Source: Deltaproteobacteria bacterium (GTDB lineage Bacteria > Myxococcota_A > Polyangia > HGW-17). From it: a DNA stretch of 64,000 nt. The stretch covers positions 1 through 64,000 of the forward strand of contig JAFGWM010000067.1 of the NCBI GenBank assembly GCA_016937155.1, read 5' to 3'. Position numbers and translations under genes: made by a program. Positions 16,770 to 26,321 of this stretch are shown here, piece after piece. How positions within the stretch are numbered: position 1 is the stretch's first letter; each line of letters begins with the position of its first letter. The notes under the pieces are model-generated. The model was given only the letters and a program-made list of their open reading frames with translations. It searched no databases and was not told the origin of the DNA.

Positions 16770-16798
16770 ATACTAGCAGTTGATCAATGCTAAATCAA
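16770..16798 (-). promoter_or_regulatory. Promoter of the FHA/TonB-like gene
   Basis: On the minus strand TTGATT (16798-16793) and TAGTAT (16775-16770) are separated by 17 bases, about 55 bases before the start codon at 16714. The box matches are moderate. Confidence 0.4.
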
Positions 16799-16873
16799 CC
16801 AATAATAAAAAACATATACTATCCTCGGTATTTTACATCAATACTTCAGCATTTTATCTCAGTAAAGTACATT

Positions 16874-17701
16874 TTATCTAAAAAGATATTTCAGTCCAGT
16901 TGGGATGGTTTCACCTAAAAGCCTTTTCCTATCAACTAATGGACGGGGTTTTTTCCAGTTTTTACTGATCATATTGTCCGGTGGCATTTTTATCTTTGTA
17001 TCAGAACCTGATAACTTATGTTGTATTTCAACACTTACATAAACTGGTTTATTATTCGCATCAAAATATTTAACCATAAAACTCAAAGTTCCGGATAAAA
17101 CATTTCCTGATTTATCGTTGATAAAAAAACCTTCTGTTTTTAAAATTTTCCCTCCGAATTTACCATCCGATGTCTTTACCGGTTCATTTTTGGAACCCTG
17201 TGAAATATTCGTCCTGGTTTTTCCATTTTCTGTGTTTTCAGTATGTAATACCACTCCATCAGAAATTTCTCCAAGTAACTGCTTAAAAGCACTAAGAATT
17301 CCCGAACTTTTCTCCACTTCCTCATCCTCAACAGGTTTTCGGCAAATAAATTTTTCATATCTGAGTCTTACACAGATCTTATCCTTCATGTAAATAAACT
17401 CATGTCCATCTTCAGAACTGAGTTCAGTAATTCCATGAAGATGTCCCTGAGCATCACCTGTAAGAGTTGATAACTCTTCCAGAACTGAAGTTTTCTCTCC
17501 TGTTTTAATTTTCCATTTTATTTTAACTACAACGCTAAAGGGTTTTTTGCTTTTCAGTAGTTTTTTCTCATTACTACCTGCTATTCGGGTCTTTTTTTCT
17601 TTTTGAATAGAATCTTTACTACAACCCGAAAAAACAAAAAAAACTGAAAAGAGTAATATATTTATCTGCAATTTAAATATCCACCAGAGAATTGAAGTCA
17701 A
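16874..17701 (-). CDS. Hypothetical lipoprotein
   Basis: A protein of up to 275 residues with a hydrophobic N-terminus ending in the lipobox VFSGC, hence a predicted lipoprotein. The remainder is soluble, beta-rich and charged, with no recognised domain and two internal cysteines that could pair. No ATG is available at the N-terminus: the longest frame starts with TTG at 17701, and a second TTG at 17671 has a better-placed GGTGG and gives a conventional signal peptide. It lies between ftsW and the FHA/TonB-like gene on the same strand. Confidence 0.7.
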   Translation of the reverse strand: MTSILWWIFKLQINILLFSVFFVFSGCSKDSIQKEKKTRIAGSNEKKLLKSKKPFSVVVKIKWKIKTGEKTSVLEELSTLTGDAQGHLHGITELSSEDGHEFIYMKDKICVRLRYEKFICRKPVEDEEVEKSSGILSAFKQLLGEISDGVVLHTENTENGKTRTNISQGSKNEPVKTSDGKFGGKILKTEGFFINDKSGNVLSGTLSFMVKYFDANNKPVYVSVEIQHKLSGSDTKIKMPPDNMISKNWKKPRPLVDRKRLLGETIPTGLKYLFR

Positions 17702-17802
17702 CAGTTTTCGGAATGACTATTAGCAGATGTATTTCAAGTCAACAAGGAATAACTGTGAAAACCATACTTTCATTTCGTATAAAACAATTCAGAAACAAGC
17801 TA

Positions 17803-19068
17803 TCACTGTGGCAAAGTTACTCTGTGAACACCTGATGGTGCAACAACCAGATCTGATTTTTTCTTTCGTTTTTTTGATGCGGATTTTTCAGGTTGAAAAA
17901 TGCCATTATATCTGTCAATGCTCAGTAGCAGTCCCAGTGAAGCAAAACTGAGGAGCAGAGATGACCCTCCGTAACTTACGAATGGCAGAGTAATTCCTTT
18001 AGATGGGATTAGATTCATAACAACACTGAGATTAATAATCGCCTGAAATACAATCATCAATGTAATCCCTGCTGCAACAAACATTCTGAAAGTTTTTCCC
18101 CTCTGTCTCAATGCGATCCTGATACCGGCTATTAAAATAAGAACATACATTGAAATTAAAAATGATATGCCTAAAAATCCAAGTTCCTGACCTATCATAG
18201 CAGCGATATAATCAGTATGAGCTTCCGGAAGAAAGTCCATCTTGTAAGGACCATTGCCAAGTCCCCATCCCATGGTCTCGCCACTGCCAAAAGCATCAAG
18301 GGACCTTATAATCTGATAAGCAGCTCCCTGCTTAAAATACTCAGGATGAAGAAACGGGATAATACGTTTATGCAATCGCCATCCTGCAGCAACGTAGTAC
18401 CAACTGAAAGGAAGGAGAACAACACCTGCAAGAAGAAAATATACCAGACGACTTCCAGCAATATAGAGCAGAGCTGCTGCAACACTCACAAAAAGTATTG
18501 CACTGCCAAGATCTGGCTGAAGCAACAGGAAGAAAACCATAATACCCACAACAAACAATGGCTGAGCAAAGCCCTTCCACAGATCAGTCATTATAGCCAT
18601 TCTCTTTTCAAGAATAACACCCAGATAAATTATCAGAGCCACCTTCGCTATCTCCATAGGCTGCAGTGAAATGGAGCCCATCCTGAACCACCTTCTGGCA
18701 CCATTTACATTTTCACCAAACACTGAAACAGCAACCAGAAGTAAAACAGCTCCAAAAAGTCCCAGTTTCATGCTTTTTCTGTAGAATTCCGGTGGCAGAC
18801 TCATTGCAATCAAAGTAACACTGATACCGACCAGTAGAAAAACACCCTGATGAAAAAAGAATCGTGTAGTTTCCGGAAGACTGCCGGATACAACCCGATT
18901 TGAATGAAAATACTTGGAAAGTATCTGGCCTCCCGTTACAGAAAAAACCATAATCAGACCAATAAGTGAAAGGGAGAGAGCTGCGAATATCAGCATCCAT
19001 CCATCCAGTGAAAACTTCTTTTTAATCACAGTCTGGTTCATTGTGTTGGCTTTATTTTCCTGCAACAA
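17803..19068 (-). CDS. ftsW: FtsW, septal peptidoglycan glycosyltransferase
   Basis: A 421-residue SEDS-family membrane protein with about ten TM helices. Diagnostic motifs: GARRW, QPMEIAK, QPDLGSA, PEAHTDY, and SKGITLPFVSYGGSS near the C-terminus. FtsW polymerises lipid II at the septum with its partner penicillin-binding protein. No other division-wall genes adjoin it, so it is separated from the usual dcw cluster. The start is probably TTG at 19068, since GAGGAG lies 6 bases upstream; the ATG nine codons further in has no comparable site. Confidence 0.92.
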   Translation of the reverse strand: MLQENKANTMNQTVIKKKFSLDGWMLIFAALSLSLIGLIMVFSVTGGQILSKYFHSNRVVSGSLPETTRFFFHQGVFLLVGISVTLIAMSLPPEFYRKSMKLGLFGAVLLLVAVSVFGENVNGARRWFRMGSISLQPMEIAKVALIIYLGVILEKRMAIMTDLWKGFAQPLFVVGIMVFFLLLQPDLGSAILFVSVAAALLYIAGSRLVYFLLAGVVLLPFSWYYVAAGWRLHKRIIPFLHPEYFKQGAAYQIIRSLDAFGSGETMGWGLGNGPYKMDFLPEAHTDYIAAMIGQELGFLGISFLISMYVLILIAGIRIALRQRGKTFRMFVAAGITLMIVFQAIINLSVVMNLIPSKGITLPFVSYGGSSLLLSFASLGLLLSIDRYNGIFQPEKSASKKRKKKSDLVVAPSGVHRVTLPQ

Positions 19069-19184
19069 AAAACACTCCTCCTGTCACAACGCATTTCAAC
19101 ACATAAATCTGAAAAATCAAAAAATGTGTTTTTTATGAAACTTTTTCTTAAAAATGAGGAAAAAATAGAAGGAGGTAAATTATA

Positions 19185-19811
19185 ATGAAAAATTCATCCA
19201 GCACTGAAAAAGATCCTGGTACAGTAGAAATGTTGATTAATATTCTTGGAAACAAACACTCAAAACAAAAAGCAGTAACTGATGCACTTGAAAAAACCGG
19301 AGGCTTTCCAAGATTAGCAAGAATGACACAGCAGCAACTGGTGAAATCCGGATTATTCAATAAACCTGATGCGGAAAAAATTGTAAATTCAATAAAACTC
19401 GGTAGAAAGGCTCTCACAAATCAATACCCCAATAATGCTCAACTGATCTCCAGCAGGCAGGTTTTTGAATATCTTGTTCCGTATATTTCCTGGCCTTTTG
19501 TGGAAGAATTCTGGATTGTTGGTCTTGATGTTAAACAACGAGTTGTCAATCTTGCAATGGTTGCAAGAGGTGGTATTTCTGAAGTAAGTGTTCCTGTATC
19601 CTCTGTTTTCCAGCATCTGATTTCATGGGGAACACCGCGTGGTATCTGTTGTCATACACATCCTAGCGGGGATCCGGAACCAAGTTCTCATGACATAGCA
19701 ATAACAGATCGTTTGATAGAGGCAGCATCATTTCTGGACATTAAAATAATTGATCACATAATACTTGGTCAGGGCACCTATTCAAGCCTTGCGGATATGG
19801 GTTATGTATAA
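19185..19811 (+). CDS. radC: RadC family JAB/MPN+ protein
   Basis: A 208-residue protein with a short helix-hairpin-helix-like N-terminus and a C-terminal JAMM metalloprotease fold. The zinc motif H-x-H-x10-D is complete (H157, H159, D170 in HTHPSGDPEPSSHD). RadC proteins are widespread but of uncertain function; a role in DNA repair is not established. GGAGG precedes the ATG. The gene overlaps the following lipoprotein gene by 8 bases. Confidence 0.88.
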   Translation: MKNSSSTEKDPGTVEMLINILGNKHSKQKAVTDALEKTGGFPRLARMTQQQLVKSGLFNKPDAEKIVNSIKLGRKALTNQYPNNAQLISSRQVFEYLVPYISWPFVEEFWIVGLDVKQRVVNLAMVARGGISEVSVPVSSVFQHLISWGTPRGICCHTHPSGDPEPSSHDIAITDRLIEAASFLDIKIIDHIILGQGTYSSLADMGYV

Positions 19812-20700
19812 AATCATTTTTCTATTTTTAACATTTGCTTTCATTACCGGGTGTAACAAAAAAAATAAAATAAGTTCTGAACCGGTTATAGTAAGTATAA
19901 GTATATCCAGGTTACGCAATCCTGGAGAAACCCCTTTTTCAATATCTGATGAAAAAATCAGTATTTTTATTAAAAAAGCATCTTCTGATTCAGAACTCTA
20001 CCCAATTAAACTCAATGGCCGCAGCAGGAAACCTTTTTCACTTGAATTAACATGGACATTAAGACCTGTTTCAGAAATAAGACCCAGAAAAGTTGAAAAC
20101 CAGATACATGACAGAGCCATTGAAATAAGCACAGAAATTGTTTTAAGACCCCTTTTTTCGGAAAATGCACCGGAAATCCTTAAGGGGACCGGTGAATACT
20201 GGCAGACTTTTTCAAAACTTTCACCTGGAGATCTGAGTGAAAAACTAATTAATGGTTTCAAACAAACCATTAATACTGCCCTTTTAAAAATAAATCTGGA
20301 GAATAAACTACTCTCCTCACCATCCTCTTATCTTAAAAAGAAACTGGAGAGTGAATCGCCTGAAACAAGGATACTCACTATTGAAATCATAGGAAAACGT
20401 AATCTTAAGGACTGTGAGGACAATCTGATTGCCATACTTAAATCCGAAAAATATCTTTCAATCAAACTCAGAGCCAGCGCTGTACTTGGGATGATGAAAT
20501 CCCGTAAAGCTGTGGAATCAGTAAGTGAGCTGGCTCTAATGGTTTCTGAAGAACATGCAATTGCCCTAATGAATGTTCTGGGTAATATAGGCGGGAAAAA
20601 AGCCAAAACTTTTCTATTGTGGATGGAAAACGGACACAGCAGTAAACAGATTCGCTCAGCAGCTTCAAATATCCTGAAAAGACATTTTATTATGGAATAA
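19804..20700 (+). CDS. Lipoprotein with C-terminal HEAT-like repeats
   Basis: A 298-residue protein with signal peptide and lipobox FITGC. The middle part is uncharacterised beta/alpha sequence; the last 110 residues form three or four HEAT-type helical pairs (pattern ...R..A...LG..K....V..L). The ATG at 19804 lies within the radC stop region, suggesting coupling. The gene ends 1 base before the end of the convergent membrane-protein gene, so the two transcripts must overlap. Function unknown. Confidence 0.75.
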   Translation: MYKIIFLFLTFAFITGCNKKNKISSEPVIVSISISRLRNPGETPFSISDEKISIFIKKASSDSELYPIKLNGRSRKPFSLELTWTLRPVSEIRPRKVENQIHDRAIEISTEIVLRPLFSENAPEILKGTGEYWQTFSKLSPGDLSEKLINGFKQTINTALLKINLENKLLSSPSSYLKKKLESESPETRILTIEIIGKRNLKDCEDNLIAILKSEKYLSIKLRASAVLGMMKSRKAVESVSELALMVSEEHAIALMNVLGNIGGKKAKTFLLWMENGHSSKQIRSAASNILKRHFIME

Positions 20701-20701
20701 A

Positions 20702-22066
20702 TTAATTTTTCTTAAGTACTTTTCCGTTTTTTCCTGAAAATACAACTTTCCATCCATGTTGCTGAAGCTTCTTAAGTAGAGGATGATGTGGAAAAACTAC
20801 CATGGAGGGATTATATGAATTAAAAATTTCTACCCAGTCATTTTCCAGATTGTAGATTTTTCTGTATGCAATAAATGTTTCCTCATCATAACAATCATTT
20901 CTTGCATCCACAAAGGGTCTCAGCACACCATTGAAATGATATAGAACGGCTCCCCCCCAACTGTGCGTTGTAAAAATACGACTTCTAGTTGTGGGATCTT
21001 CAACATTAACGTGTTCAAGCAGTGATTTTGGATAAAACCGGTCATCAGAAACCGGAGTGCTGATCACTAGAAATAAAGACATACTTATTGTTGCTGCACC
21101 ATATTTTATGCGTTTTGTTATCACATTTTTGTTTTTAAAATCCATAAGATAAAATATTGATACAATTGCAAAAAGAGGAAGATGTCTTCTCCCACCAAAA
21201 GAGTAAATAAACAGTGCAGAAGTTAAAATTACCATTTTAACCTTTTCACCCCGGTGGTTTCCAAAATAAAAAACCATGGCAAGGAGAAAAATACTGATCA
21301 GCATCTGATAAATATTTGGTGGTCCCCACTCCTCAAGGTGATTTAAAAAACTGTACTGACCAGTGAGATACTCAATAAACTGAAGGAAAACTTTCATCCC
21401 TGACGGATTAATACAGATTGCAATAATACTTATTAATATCAATATCAAATAACGATGTCCAGATACACGCCATGATGAAAAAGGAAAAACAAGGAATGAA
21501 AAAACGAGGAACCCCCCTAGGGCACTTCCATGAAAGTTTCCCCATAGTAAAAAGAATAAAAACATCCCTGAAGTGGTTTTTAGAAATTTTTTTTCAGGAA
21601 AACCTGAGGTTCCAATACGGTGAGCCGCAATCATCGAAAAAAACAGGAAAAAATCTCCCAATATATAGGGTCTTATGGCCCAGTGAGTCATTAAAAGCCA
21701 TAACCCTAAAAGAATACCGGATGTTCTAAAAACATCAGAAGTGCTTAACATTGCCATCAGAATAATAATAAAAAGAAGGATGAAATGAAGTACTGTCACA
21801 CCCTTTATACCTGAGAATTGAAATACTTCTGATAAAACCACATCATAAAGCCAACTGTGATTTATCCAGTTTTTTTCTTTTTGGGTAGTTGGCGAAATAA
21901 CTTTTACGCCTGCTTGCCTTTTTTCCGTAATTTGCTTCCCACTGTATATCCTCCACCACATGTCATCAGTTCCGGGATTCCACAAACTGAACAATATCCC
22001 CGCAGCAATAATAACGGAAACGGAGAGAAGATTTGACCAGTAAACTCTGGTACCGGAGAATGTCAT
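20702..22066 (-). CDS. Polytopic membrane protein, GT-C glycosyltransferase-like
   Basis: A 454-residue protein with about ten TM helices and a C-terminal soluble domain of about 110 residues. The first extracytoplasmic loop carries an acidic-aromatic motif (TDDMWWRI) and an INHSWL segment reminiscent of GT-C enzymes that use lipid-linked sugars, and the C-terminal part (FVDARNDCY) resembles parts of the same class. This is a fold-level guess. Its start overlaps the end of the DUF4105 gene by 4 bases, so the two are probably translated together. Confidence 0.6.
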   Translation of the reverse strand: MTFSGTRVYWSNLLSVSVIIAAGILFSLWNPGTDDMWWRIYSGKQITEKRQAGVKVISPTTQKEKNWINHSWLYDVVLSEVFQFSGIKGVTVLHFILLFIIILMAMLSTSDVFRTSGILLGLWLLMTHWAIRPYILGDFFLFFSMIAAHRIGTSGFPEKKFLKTTSGMFLFFLLWGNFHGSALGGFLVFSFLVFPFSSWRVSGHRYLILILISIIAICINPSGMKVFLQFIEYLTGQYSFLNHLEEWGPPNIYQMLISIFLLAMVFYFGNHRGEKVKMVILTSALFIYSFGGRRHLPLFAIVSIFYLMDFKNKNVITKRIKYGAATISMSLFLVISTPVSDDRFYPKSLLEHVNVEDPTTRSRIFTTHSWGGAVLYHFNGVLRPFVDARNDCYDEETFIAYRKIYNLENDWVEIFNSYNPSMVVFPHHPLLKKLQQHGWKVVFSGKNGKVLKKN

Positions 22067-23286
22067 GATGATGAAATTTCCTGTTGTAATGGTTTATTTT
22101 CCTCTTTTTTTTCAGCAGACTCAACATCACTTTTATCCCTACTGGGTTTTCTGAGAGAAATTTTCCACTGTATAAAAATCAGGATATAAAAAAACAAAAC
22201 AGATTCAGGAAAAGGAAAAGTTTTTTGTATTGTAAAAATCCTTATGAATATCTGAAAAAGCGGAAAAAACATTGCTGCTATAAAAAATTTTCCAATACGA
22301 TCGTATGGTGTTTTAAAAACCATCCATAAAAGAACAATAGACAGCAAAGGGAAAAACCCTATTAAATTCAAATTATAAGAGCATATGCCATGATGAAAAT
22401 GCATAAAAAGCATGATGCCAAACAGGATTAGTACAATTGAAGAAACAAGTATCACGCTAATTTTCAAAAACAGAGGATCATCTCTGTAGAAAAATGGGGC
22501 AAAAATTAAAAATAAAAATAAAATGAGTATGGGATAAAGCCATAGGGGAATTTTTAACTCACCATTATGATCTTTCCCTTTAAAAATGATTTCTGAATTG
22601 ACAACCAGAGGAACACTGGAACCGAAAGGATCAAGTCTGATTCTACTCCTCAGCAGTTCTTCCTCAAGTAAAAGCGGTAAAAATGCTCCATCCCATGAAT
22701 TTCTTGAAGAATCCATAATAGAGCTTAATATCAACTTCAGACCATATTTAACCAGAAATGAGGAGCCAAGTATCCTGTCCAGATTAATACGCCATGATAA
22801 GGCTTTGCTTTTCTCCATCACCTCACGAAGTTCACCCTTTGTGGCCCTTGAAATAACATCCCTTATTCTGGTTGCACAGTTATCTCTGAAGTGATCATAC
22901 AAATAATATCTTTCAGAACTGTTGTATGTCGCTTCCAGAATACTGTATACATTAGCAGCCTGTTCCGGAGTAAGATTGAGTTTATGTCTTCTTATAGTTC
23001 TTTCTTCACCGACGTAACTGTCATAAAAACTATCAAATGACCTAACCGAAAGACTGTAGAATGCCTCTCCATGGATGAAATCCCTAATGAACTTTTTATC
23101 CATGATAAAATTTCCAAAATCATACACTTTTTTATATCCATCCGGCCGTTTCACCATTAGGGCACTGTGGCCAAATTTTGAAAAAATTTCATCTCCCGGA
23201 TCAACGATTAGTACACTGACCTCATATGAAGAGGCTTTGGGTAAAAACGATGAAACTGTAAGAAATATTATCAGAAAAAAATTCAT
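22063..23286 (-). CDS. DUF4105 protein, Lnb-like lipoprotein N-acyltransferase candidate
   Basis: A 407-residue protein: signal peptide (to about residue 20), a soluble DUF4105 domain (about 25-225) with conserved His in FGHSALMV and Cys in DNCATRIRD, then about five TM helices and a charged tail. From memory, a DUF4105 protein (Lnb) has recently been linked to lipoprotein N-acylation in Bacteroides through a thioester Cys/His mechanism; both residue types are present here. The surrounding 40 kb encodes at least eight lipoproteins, which fits but does not prove the role. It overlaps both neighbours by 4 bases. Confidence 0.7.
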   Translation of the reverse strand: MNFFLIIFLTVSSFLPKASSYEVSVLIVDPGDEIFSKFGHSALMVKRPDGYKKVYDFGNFIMDKKFIRDFIHGEAFYSLSVRSFDSFYDSYVGEERTIRRHKLNLTPEQAANVYSILEATYNSSERYYLYDHFRDNCATRIRDVISRATKGELREVMEKSKALSWRINLDRILGSSFLVKYGLKLILSSIMDSSRNSWDGAFLPLLLEEELLRSRIRLDPFGSSVPLVVNSEIIFKGKDHNGELKIPLWLYPILILFLFLIFAPFFYRDDPLFLKISVILVSSIVLILFGIMLFMHFHHGICSYNLNLIGFFPLLSIVLLWMVFKTPYDRIGKFFIAAMFFPLFQIFIRIFTIQKTFPFPESVLFFYILIFIQWKISLRKPSRDKSDVESAEKKEENKPLQQEISSS

Positions 23287-26255
23287 TTTTTTAAATACAC
23301 ATACTGAGTATAAATAGAACTGATCCCTCTCATGGTTCGAGCAACAATCTTTATTTTATTTAATCCTCCAATAATATTAATTTTAGAATCAATCTCAATA
23401 AATGCTTTCCCATGGCCCGAAAAGAACATCAGTTTTCGATATTTTTTACCATTTATACGTTCCACATAAACATCCTGAATATGCTCACTGTGTTTTACCA
23501 CAATATGAAACGGTATTACTTCCTTTCTGGAAAATATAGAAAGTTTTTTTACTGTAATTACAGGAGGTTCTATCTGAAAATAGGGAATCCATCTTGGATT
23601 AATTAACACATTTCTGATATCATCTGAAATTTGACCCTCAGCAGTTGGAACAAAGGCACTTCTTTCAGGATGAAGAATTATTTTTATCCATTTTCCCCGG
23701 GATCCAGATACATTAAAAGTACTTCCTGATTTGGCAATCCCAATTATATTCGAAACAGCATCAGGACCATCGCGAAGAACTGTATCCCCACCAAAAGAAA
23801 TAAGGCCCTGAGTTTTCATTGGGGCAGGACCTGACTTTCTGATGGGAAATGTAATTATGGAAGGAATTGAAATTCCAAATTTTCTGTCTTTTACAATAAG
23901 CTTTAGTCTTCCGGTTCCAAGTGTTCCATTCTGATTAATTTTGAGGAAAAAGTCATGATTTCTTGTTTCCCCTTTCATCAGTCTATTGAAAGAAAATCTT
24001 CCTTTAAGAATTTCAAATTTAAGGGGGGTTTCATTTATTAACTCAAAACTCGTGTTCCCGGCATTTCCGGGCCCTTCATTTTCAATCATAACTCTAATTC
24101 TGATTCGTTCACCTGCCTGAGAAAGCCCATCACCATTTCCACCAACATCATCCATAAAATGATAATGAAGTTTGAAGTATGGCCTGAGTGAAGGAACCAC
24201 TTCTATTCTGTATTCTCTCATTGAAATCTTTTTTGGAGAAATATGAACATCACCTCCATTGAAAAGAACAAATTTCATAGGCCAGAGCATTGGAGGAGTG
24301 TCATCACTTACCTTAAAACTGATTTCCCTGCTGATTTTGTCACCGGGATCTACACGTCCTAGTATTATTTCTCTGACTTCAGAACGTGAATAATTTGTTA
24401 TTTTAACAAAAACTCTATGCGCGGGAACGGTACCAAGATTACTTATTTCCAGTACAAGCTTTAAATTCTCCCCTGCTCTGACAAAATTACCATTTATGAG
24501 ACGAATATTCATTTCAAGTGCATCCGGTATCCTGTCGTTGGTACTTTTTGACCAGTCCGTACCGTTATTGCCAAGTAAAGACATGAGTTTTCCCATCTGA
24601 GCTTTACTTTCTTCAAGCAACCAGTCTCTCAGTTTTTTAGTTTTTTCCTTAACGGGATCATGAAATTTAAGCAGGATTTTTCTAGCTGTATCAACTACAT
24701 CAGAGGGAGCACTGTTAGACCCGCCATCTCCCGGGACTTCAGGTGACTGGTCGAGAATATTCAGCGTGAAAAAAGGTTTTTTGTCTCTAATTCCAGGTAC
24801 AGGATTCTTCTCTTTTGTCTCCATTAATTTTTTCTTGAGAAAAGGACTTACAATAACTGAATCAGGAGAATATTTAACCATATTCACTTCAACATGAGGT
24901 TCTATTCCAAGTTTGTGAATTGAATACTTTCCAATACTCAGATAATGAGCAACAGTCATTTTAAGGGCACTTCCATCAAAATTTTCAGAAACTATCTGAA
25001 TTGAACCTTTACCAAATGACCTTTTTCCAATTACAAGAGTTCTTTTATGATGTTTTAATGCTCCAGCCAGTATTTCAGAAGCACTTGCACTACCATTATT
25101 CAAAAGTGTAACCATGGGCCCGTGGTAAAGTGTATCATCGGGAACTGCGAATTTCGTCTCACTGACAACTGTTTTTCTGGATACTGTAGAATATATGGTA
25201 CCCTTATCAAGAAACAATCCGGCTGCTGATGTTGCCTGTTTAAGGAGACCACCCGGATTATTATAGAGATCCAGAATTAGACCCTTAACCTTTCTTTCGG
25301 AAAAAATTGCAAGTTGTTTTCTCAATTCATCGGTGGTTGTCTGGGTAAACTGTTTTATCCTTATATATCCAATATTTCCTGATAATATTCTTCCTGAAAC
25401 ACTGTTTAAATGAATAACAGCCTTATCAAGATCAAATCTTATCTGGTTTTCCAGACCTTTTCTTTCTATGTATATGACTGCTCTGGCATCCCCATCTCCT
25501 CTCAGAAGTTTAACAGCTTCATTTAAGGTAACATTAACGGTACTTACGTTACCTATTCTGACTATTCTATCCCCCGCCTTGATACCTGCTCTTGCAGCTG
25601 GTGTATCATCTATTGAAGAAATCACTGTTATATAGCCATCCTTCAGGGTAACCACTATTCCAATTCCTGTAAATGATCCTCTGGTACCAGCCTTTATTTC
25701 ACTGTACATTTCAGGGGAAAGAAGTGATGTGTGTGGATCAAGTTTTTTGAACATACCGTTTATTGCAGTATATTCCATCTCCCTCATATCGGTATTTTCA
25801 ATTGAACTTCCTATAATGGTGAATACTTCCCTCAATTTTTCATAAAGTCCAAGAAGTGATTTTATTTTATTAAGGGGAATATTATGGCGTTTATCACCTA
25901 TCTTAAAACTAAAGTTTCCTTCCTTCAGTTGGACAATTATTTCCGGAGTGGATTTTTCCAGAGCATCCATGGCACCCTTAAACATAGAAACCGGGTCAAC
26001 CAGTTCAGGCTGAATGTAATCCTCCCTCACCTTGAGAAGAATTGAACTTACAAGTTTCAGTGGAAGTTCTTTTCTGGATGGACGTGACTGAATGAGCTTT
26101 TGAGCCTGCTGCTTGGGAGAAGGCCTGCCGAAAAGTGTAAGAGAGGCCGCAATGAAAATTCCAATAAATGGAACAAAAAAAACAACATTTCTGCGCCAGG
26201 TAACAAGCTGGTAATGATTCAGTTCAATTTGCTGCAGTTTGCTTTGTGCCTTCAT
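23283..26255 (-). CDS. CtpA-type S41 protease with PDZ domain and long C-terminal extension
   Basis: A 990-residue protein. TM anchor near residues 25-42, S41 N-terminal region, PDZ domain (about 205-290), and catalytic core with nucleophile Ser in NNGSASASE and general-base Lys in SFGKGSI. This tail-specific protease class trims periplasmic proteins. The family core ends near residue 470, so about 500 extra residues follow: CARDB-like beta-sandwich domains (about 565-780) and an SH3b-like segment near 800-850. These could bind peptidoglycan or partners. The start has a weak ribosome site. Stop and DUF4105 start overlap (ATGA). Confidence 0.88.
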   Translation of the reverse strand: MKAQSKLQQIELNHYQLVTWRRNVVFFVPFIGIFIAASLTLFGRPSPKQQAQKLIQSRPSRKELPLKLVSSILLKVREDYIQPELVDPVSMFKGAMDALEKSTPEIIVQLKEGNFSFKIGDKRHNIPLNKIKSLLGLYEKLREVFTIIGSSIENTDMREMEYTAINGMFKKLDPHTSLLSPEMYSEIKAGTRGSFTGIGIVVTLKDGYITVISSIDDTPAARAGIKAGDRIVRIGNVSTVNVTLNEAVKLLRGDGDARAVIYIERKGLENQIRFDLDKAVIHLNSVSGRILSGNIGYIRIKQFTQTTTDELRKQLAIFSERKVKGLILDLYNNPGGLLKQATSAAGLFLDKGTIYSTVSRKTVVSETKFAVPDDTLYHGPMVTLLNNGSASASEILAGALKHHKRTLVIGKRSFGKGSIQIVSENFDGSALKMTVAHYLSIGKYSIHKLGIEPHVEVNMVKYSPDSVIVSPFLKKKLMETKEKNPVPGIRDKKPFFTLNILDQSPEVPGDGGSNSAPSDVVDTARKILLKFHDPVKEKTKKLRDWLLEESKAQMGKLMSLLGNNGTDWSKSTNDRIPDALEMNIRLINGNFVRAGENLKLVLEISNLGTVPAHRVFVKITNYSRSEVREIILGRVDPGDKISREISFKVSDDTPPMLWPMKFVLFNGGDVHISPKKISMREYRIEVVPSLRPYFKLHYHFMDDVGGNGDGLSQAGERIRIRVMIENEGPGNAGNTSFELINETPLKFEILKGRFSFNRLMKGETRNHDFFLKINQNGTLGTGRLKLIVKDRKFGISIPSIITFPIRKSGPAPMKTQGLISFGGDTVLRDGPDAVSNIIGIAKSGSTFNVSGSRGKWIKIILHPERSAFVPTAEGQISDDIRNVLINPRWIPYFQIEPPVITVKKLSIFSRKEVIPFHIVVKHSEHIQDVYVERINGKKYRKLMFFSGHGKAFIEIDSKINIIGGLNKIKIVARTMRGISSIYTQYVYLKK

Positions 26256-26321
26256 ACAGAATATACCGTTCAGTTAAATTGACAGACTCTTGAATTTCAC
26301 CTTTCAAAAATTCAGAAAAAT

